Shown piece after piece: positions 6,001 to 6,998 of a stretch of DNA of 6,998 bases (the first letter of the stretch is position 1; each line of letters opens with the position of its first letter). The position numbers were made by a program, and so were the translations under genes. Source of the stretch: DASWKG01 sp036396755 (lineage in GTDB: Bacteria > Actinomycetota > UBA4738 > CALAEC01). Location: positions 1-6,998 of the forward strand of contig DASWKG010000126.1 in the NCBI GenBank assembly GCA_036396755.1, written 5' to 3'. Under the pieces are notes generated by a model. It was not told the origin of the DNA. It ran no database searches and was given only the letters and a program-made list of their open reading frames with translations.

Positions 6001-6696
6001 GGCCTCGACCTCCATGGCGCCGGCGATCCCGCGGGCGAAGACGTTCGCGAAGGTCGTCGTGCCGGCCTCACGACCGATCCGCTCGAGCGGGCCTTGCGGG
6101 GAGGCCCCAACCGAGCGGGCAGCCGCGAGCACCGCGTCGCTGGCGGAGAGGGCCGGAGCGGCGGCGACCGCGGCGGCGGGCTCGTAGGTTCCACCGACGA
6201 ACCCAAGGCGGTTCCGGGCGTCGAGCCCGAAGGTGAGCACCGATCCGAAGACCTGCGTGTCCGCCACGTACTGATGGACCGTGACGACCGTGGCCCCGCT
6301 CCCCTCGATCGTGAGGGCGTCGCGGACCCTGAACGTGGTCAGGTCGGCGGGCGAGATCCCGAAGAGGTCGGCGTGCGCGGCGAGGTAGCCGAGCGCGACG
6401 TCCCCGGCGGGAGCCGCGGCCGCGGACGTCAGCGGCCCACGGGCCGGCATGATCGACCGGACGAGCCCGGTCCGCTGGTCGAAGCGGACGACGGCCCCGA
6501 GGGCCCGGGCCGCCGCGAGCTGAGCGGAGGTCGGCTCAGCCCGCATGGTGTCGGGCCGGCTGTCGAAGTCGGCCGCCGCTCCCGACCGGGCGGGGCCGGC
6601 CACGGGCGGCGACGACGCGAGCGCCGACGGGGAAAGTCCAAGGCTCAAGAGCAAGAAGGCCACCAGGGCGCCGGCGGCGGGACGTCGAACAGGCAT
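3043..6696 (-). CDS. Secreted M36 (fungalysin-type) zinc metallopeptidase with PKD repeats and C-terminal module
   Basis: This encodes a 1217-residue extracellular endopeptidase. Residues 1-28 are a Sec signal peptide (MPVRRP, hydrophobic core, SALA before Ser). About 85-170 is the FTP-type propeptide (LGYLAAHADLFGIS, VHQYVADTQVFGSVLTF), and 247-278 is the second propeptide part (WHSIIEVDHQGWYQLVVDA). The M36 catalytic domain spans about 285-645: FYYANVVHDFLYGLGF (376-391), NNANFGTPPDGDRPRMQMY (441-459), zinc site HEYGH (479-483, general base Glu480) and GEGWSD with third ligand Glu506. All catalytic residues are intact. Four PKD or PKD-like domains follow (about 658-750, 750-848, 849-950, 951-1069), with DPG..D and VDWGD / WDWDDG motifs. 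Residues 1070-1217 are a separate charged, helical module. Cysteine pairs likely to form disulfides are 429/439, 624/656 and 826/835. The ATG start has AAGGGAG six bases upstream. It is the first gene of an operon with the lipoprotein. PKD domains in exoproteases usually bind insoluble protein or cell surfaces; the target here is unknown. Confidence 0.96.
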   Translation of the reverse strand: MPVRRPAAGALVAFLLLSLGLSPSALASSPPVAGPARSGAAADFDSRPDTMRAEPTSAQLAAARALGAVVRFDQRTGLVRSIMPARGPLTSAAAAPAGDVALGYLAAHADLFGISPADLTTFRVRDALTIEGSGATVVTVHQYVADTQVFGSVLTFGLDARNRLGFVGGTYEPAAAVAAAPALSASDAVLAAARSVGASPQGPLERIGREAGTTTFANVFARGIAGAMEVEATRVIFPMPGALDRAAWHSIIEVDHQGWYQLVVDAATGELLYRQNLYAEHSEGTVFTGEHPAESGPRQTIALTGIDGDWVVAPEDRTIGNNVDAYEDRDEDDAPDAGGYPIAADQHFNFAWADAYQTSGGTDVDTDEDATVTQMFYYANVVHDFLYGLGFTEPWRNFQTDNFGRGGSGGDPVNAEARDGWGTGTEELCLDDDNNPILCRNNANFGTPPDGDRPRMQMYMWTPGNPFVDGAMDGDVIAHEYGHGLSKRLVGGGTFGSGKQAGSLGEGWSDTVSMMLWDDPVIGEYVTGNTATGIRGVSYDTSTLDYADFTDASGVHSNGRIWATTMWNVLDSLRSEQGTGPGLSRFRQLMVDGLKLTVTSPTMVDARDGMLGADLLTNGGNDWCSLWVQFAERQLGTGAAGTATTADPDDTIPDECLPTADIGGPYMTVEGTSIGLDGTASGPGSHHSTGTLTYAWDLDDDGQFDDSTSQTPTFTKVGQDGSFDIGLRVTNTAGATDTATGSVTVANVAPDLSIGNDGPEDEGSAVEVSGLATDPGWLDALSATIDWGSGPEALPGTLENTPPDATLSFAAAHVFYDNGIYPVEVCVSDDDTTTCQMTDVTIDNVSPDVIGDPGQVTEIDEGGSVTAKSLFSDPGSLDTYTGTVDWGDAALGSDPATIDVTTDGPPGPDAGTAAATQQYGDNGGFTVSTTVTDDDLGTETTDFLLTVKNVDPTAEIDLTGAILINGVPTILGSSGDPVPFTGRSDDPGSDDLTFGWDWDDGSTDGSTSLVNPPGLDFLPSPTNQARVGVEHALDHTFADACAYEPTLDVTDDDAGASPTSEVAVIIVGHADEAEKDGFWHHQYKERAAGKEPKEKDLTEDELLCYLEIASFGSTIFDEVRGPLATLEDGHAIFHKDESLMSEEEKLDKELLSAWLNFANGAFGFGELVVDTDHDHVPDLAFSDAVASAEVVRANPASTKDELHDSRKLLEKVNKFKG
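3046..3489 (-). other. C-terminal helical module of the M36 peptidase with a Ca-loop-like motif
   Basis: Residues 1070-1217 differ in composition from the PKD repeats: rich in Lys, Glu and Leu and predicted mainly helical. Landmarks are GFWHHQYKERAAGK (1077-1090), LTEDELLCYLEIASFGSTIFDEV (1097-1119), LSAWLNFANGAFG (1151-1163), then DTDHDHVPD (1170-1178), which has the DxDxDxxxD spacing of calcium-binding loops, and a final helix up to KFKG. I recall similar blocks ending other PKD-repeat exoproteins but cannot name the family. It could be an anchoring or export-associated tail. Confidence 0.6.
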
Positions 6697-6702
6697 GGGC
6701 GT

Positions 6703-6709
6703 CTCCCTT
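6703..6709 (-). promoter_or_regulatory. Shine-Dalgarno of the M36 peptidase gene
   Basis: AAGGGAG on the minus strand lies six bases upstream of the ATG at 6696. It comes directly after the 3' arm of the leader hairpin (6712), so folding of the leader and access to this site may be linked. Confidence 0.75.
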
Positions 6710-6711
6710 CG

Positions 6712-6752
6712 CGTCCGGCGCGGGCTCCGCGAACCCGAGGCGTCGCCGGACG
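6712..6752 (-). promoter_or_regulatory. Structured 5' leader hairpin of the M36 peptidase mRNA
   Basis: On the minus strand, CGTCCGGCG (6752-6744) pairs perfectly with CGCCGGACG (6720-6712). Inside is a second stem, CGGGTTC (6737-6731) with GAGCCCG (6727-6721), closing a GCG loop with one G-U pair. The predicted transcription start lies about 4 nt before the outer stem, so the mRNA would begin with this hairpin and the Shine-Dalgarno would follow two bases after it. It could stabilise the transcript or tune translation; there is no sign of a metabolite-binding riboswitch. Confidence 0.5.
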
Positions 6753-6762
6753 TAGGACAGCG

Positions 6763-6791
6763 AACCTACCACTGGCCCGGAAGCGAAGCAA
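6763..6791 (-). promoter_or_regulatory. Putative promoter of the M36 peptidase-lipoprotein operon
   Basis: On the minus strand, TTGCTT (6791-6786) is separated by 17 bases from TAGGTT (6768-6763). The -10 is preceded by TGG, giving the extended TGNTANNNT form. The predicted start is near 6756, about 60 nt before the ATG. It lies between the tuf terminator and the leader hairpin, so the protease operon should be transcribed independently of tuf. Confidence 0.55.
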
Positions 6792-6814
6792 TGCGAGGAA
6801 TGCCCGGATGTGGC

Positions 6815-6842
6815 CGAGGGGCGCCGGATCCGGCGCCCCTCG
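6815..6842. terminator. Perfect palindromic terminator downstream of tuf
   Basis: A 28-bp perfect palindrome centred between 6828 and 6829 starts 8 bp after the tuf stop codon (6853-6851). It consists almost only of G and C (CGAGGGGCGCCG arms around GATC) and would form a 12-bp stem with a 4-nt loop. There is no U-tract on the minus strand, as expected in a high-GC genome. It separates tuf from the protease operon promoter. Confidence 0.8.
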
Positions 6843-6850
6843 CGGTCCCG

Positions 6851-6998
<148 letters not shown>

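Overview
This is a GC-rich window, estimated by eye at just under 70% GC, with strong G/C preference at third codon positions. The L33 sequence, the EF-Tu C-terminus, a plausible leaderless promoter and GC-only hairpin terminators without U-tracts fit an actinobacterium, probably from a deep or little-cultured lineage. The phylum is an inference and I cannot name a genus.

Layout from left to right. (1) A small plus-strand gene (83-415) encodes a receiver-like protein that lacks the phospho-acceptor Asp; a -10 element sits at leaderless distance from its ATG. (2) Convergent with it is rpmG (431-595, minus), ribosomal protein L33 with both zinc CxxC pairs, a GTG start and a strong Shine-Dalgarno. 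(3) Two tandem plus-strand genes (742-1674 and 1697-2572) encode paralogous secreted proteins. Their conserved ends look like the two halves of one bacterial Ig-like domain split by a divergent middle. They are 22 bp apart and end at a perfect 14-bp-stem terminator. (4) On the minus strand, a 1217-residue secreted M36 (fungalysin-type) metallopeptidase with PKD repeats and an unusual C-terminal module (3043-6696) overlaps by 4 bp a small lipoprotein (2621-3046) whose mature part resembles a degenerate chagasin-like (I42) inhibitor fold. (5) At the right edge is the 3' end of tuf (EF-Tu, minus), followed by a perfect palindromic terminator.

How it fits together: tuf and rpmG are translation housekeeping genes that lie close together in several bacterial lineages. 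Here they are separated by about 6.2 kb of exported-protein genes: one protease-lipoprotein operon reading one way and one Ig-like pair reading the other, meeting at a shared terminator. The protease operon has its own recognisable promoter and a strongly structured 5' leader. The likely theme is an extracellular protein cargo (protease, possible inhibitor or accessory lipoprotein, Ig-like surface or secreted proteins) placed inside a ribosomal neighbourhood. I see no CRISPR array, transposase, integrase, tRNA or rRNA gene.
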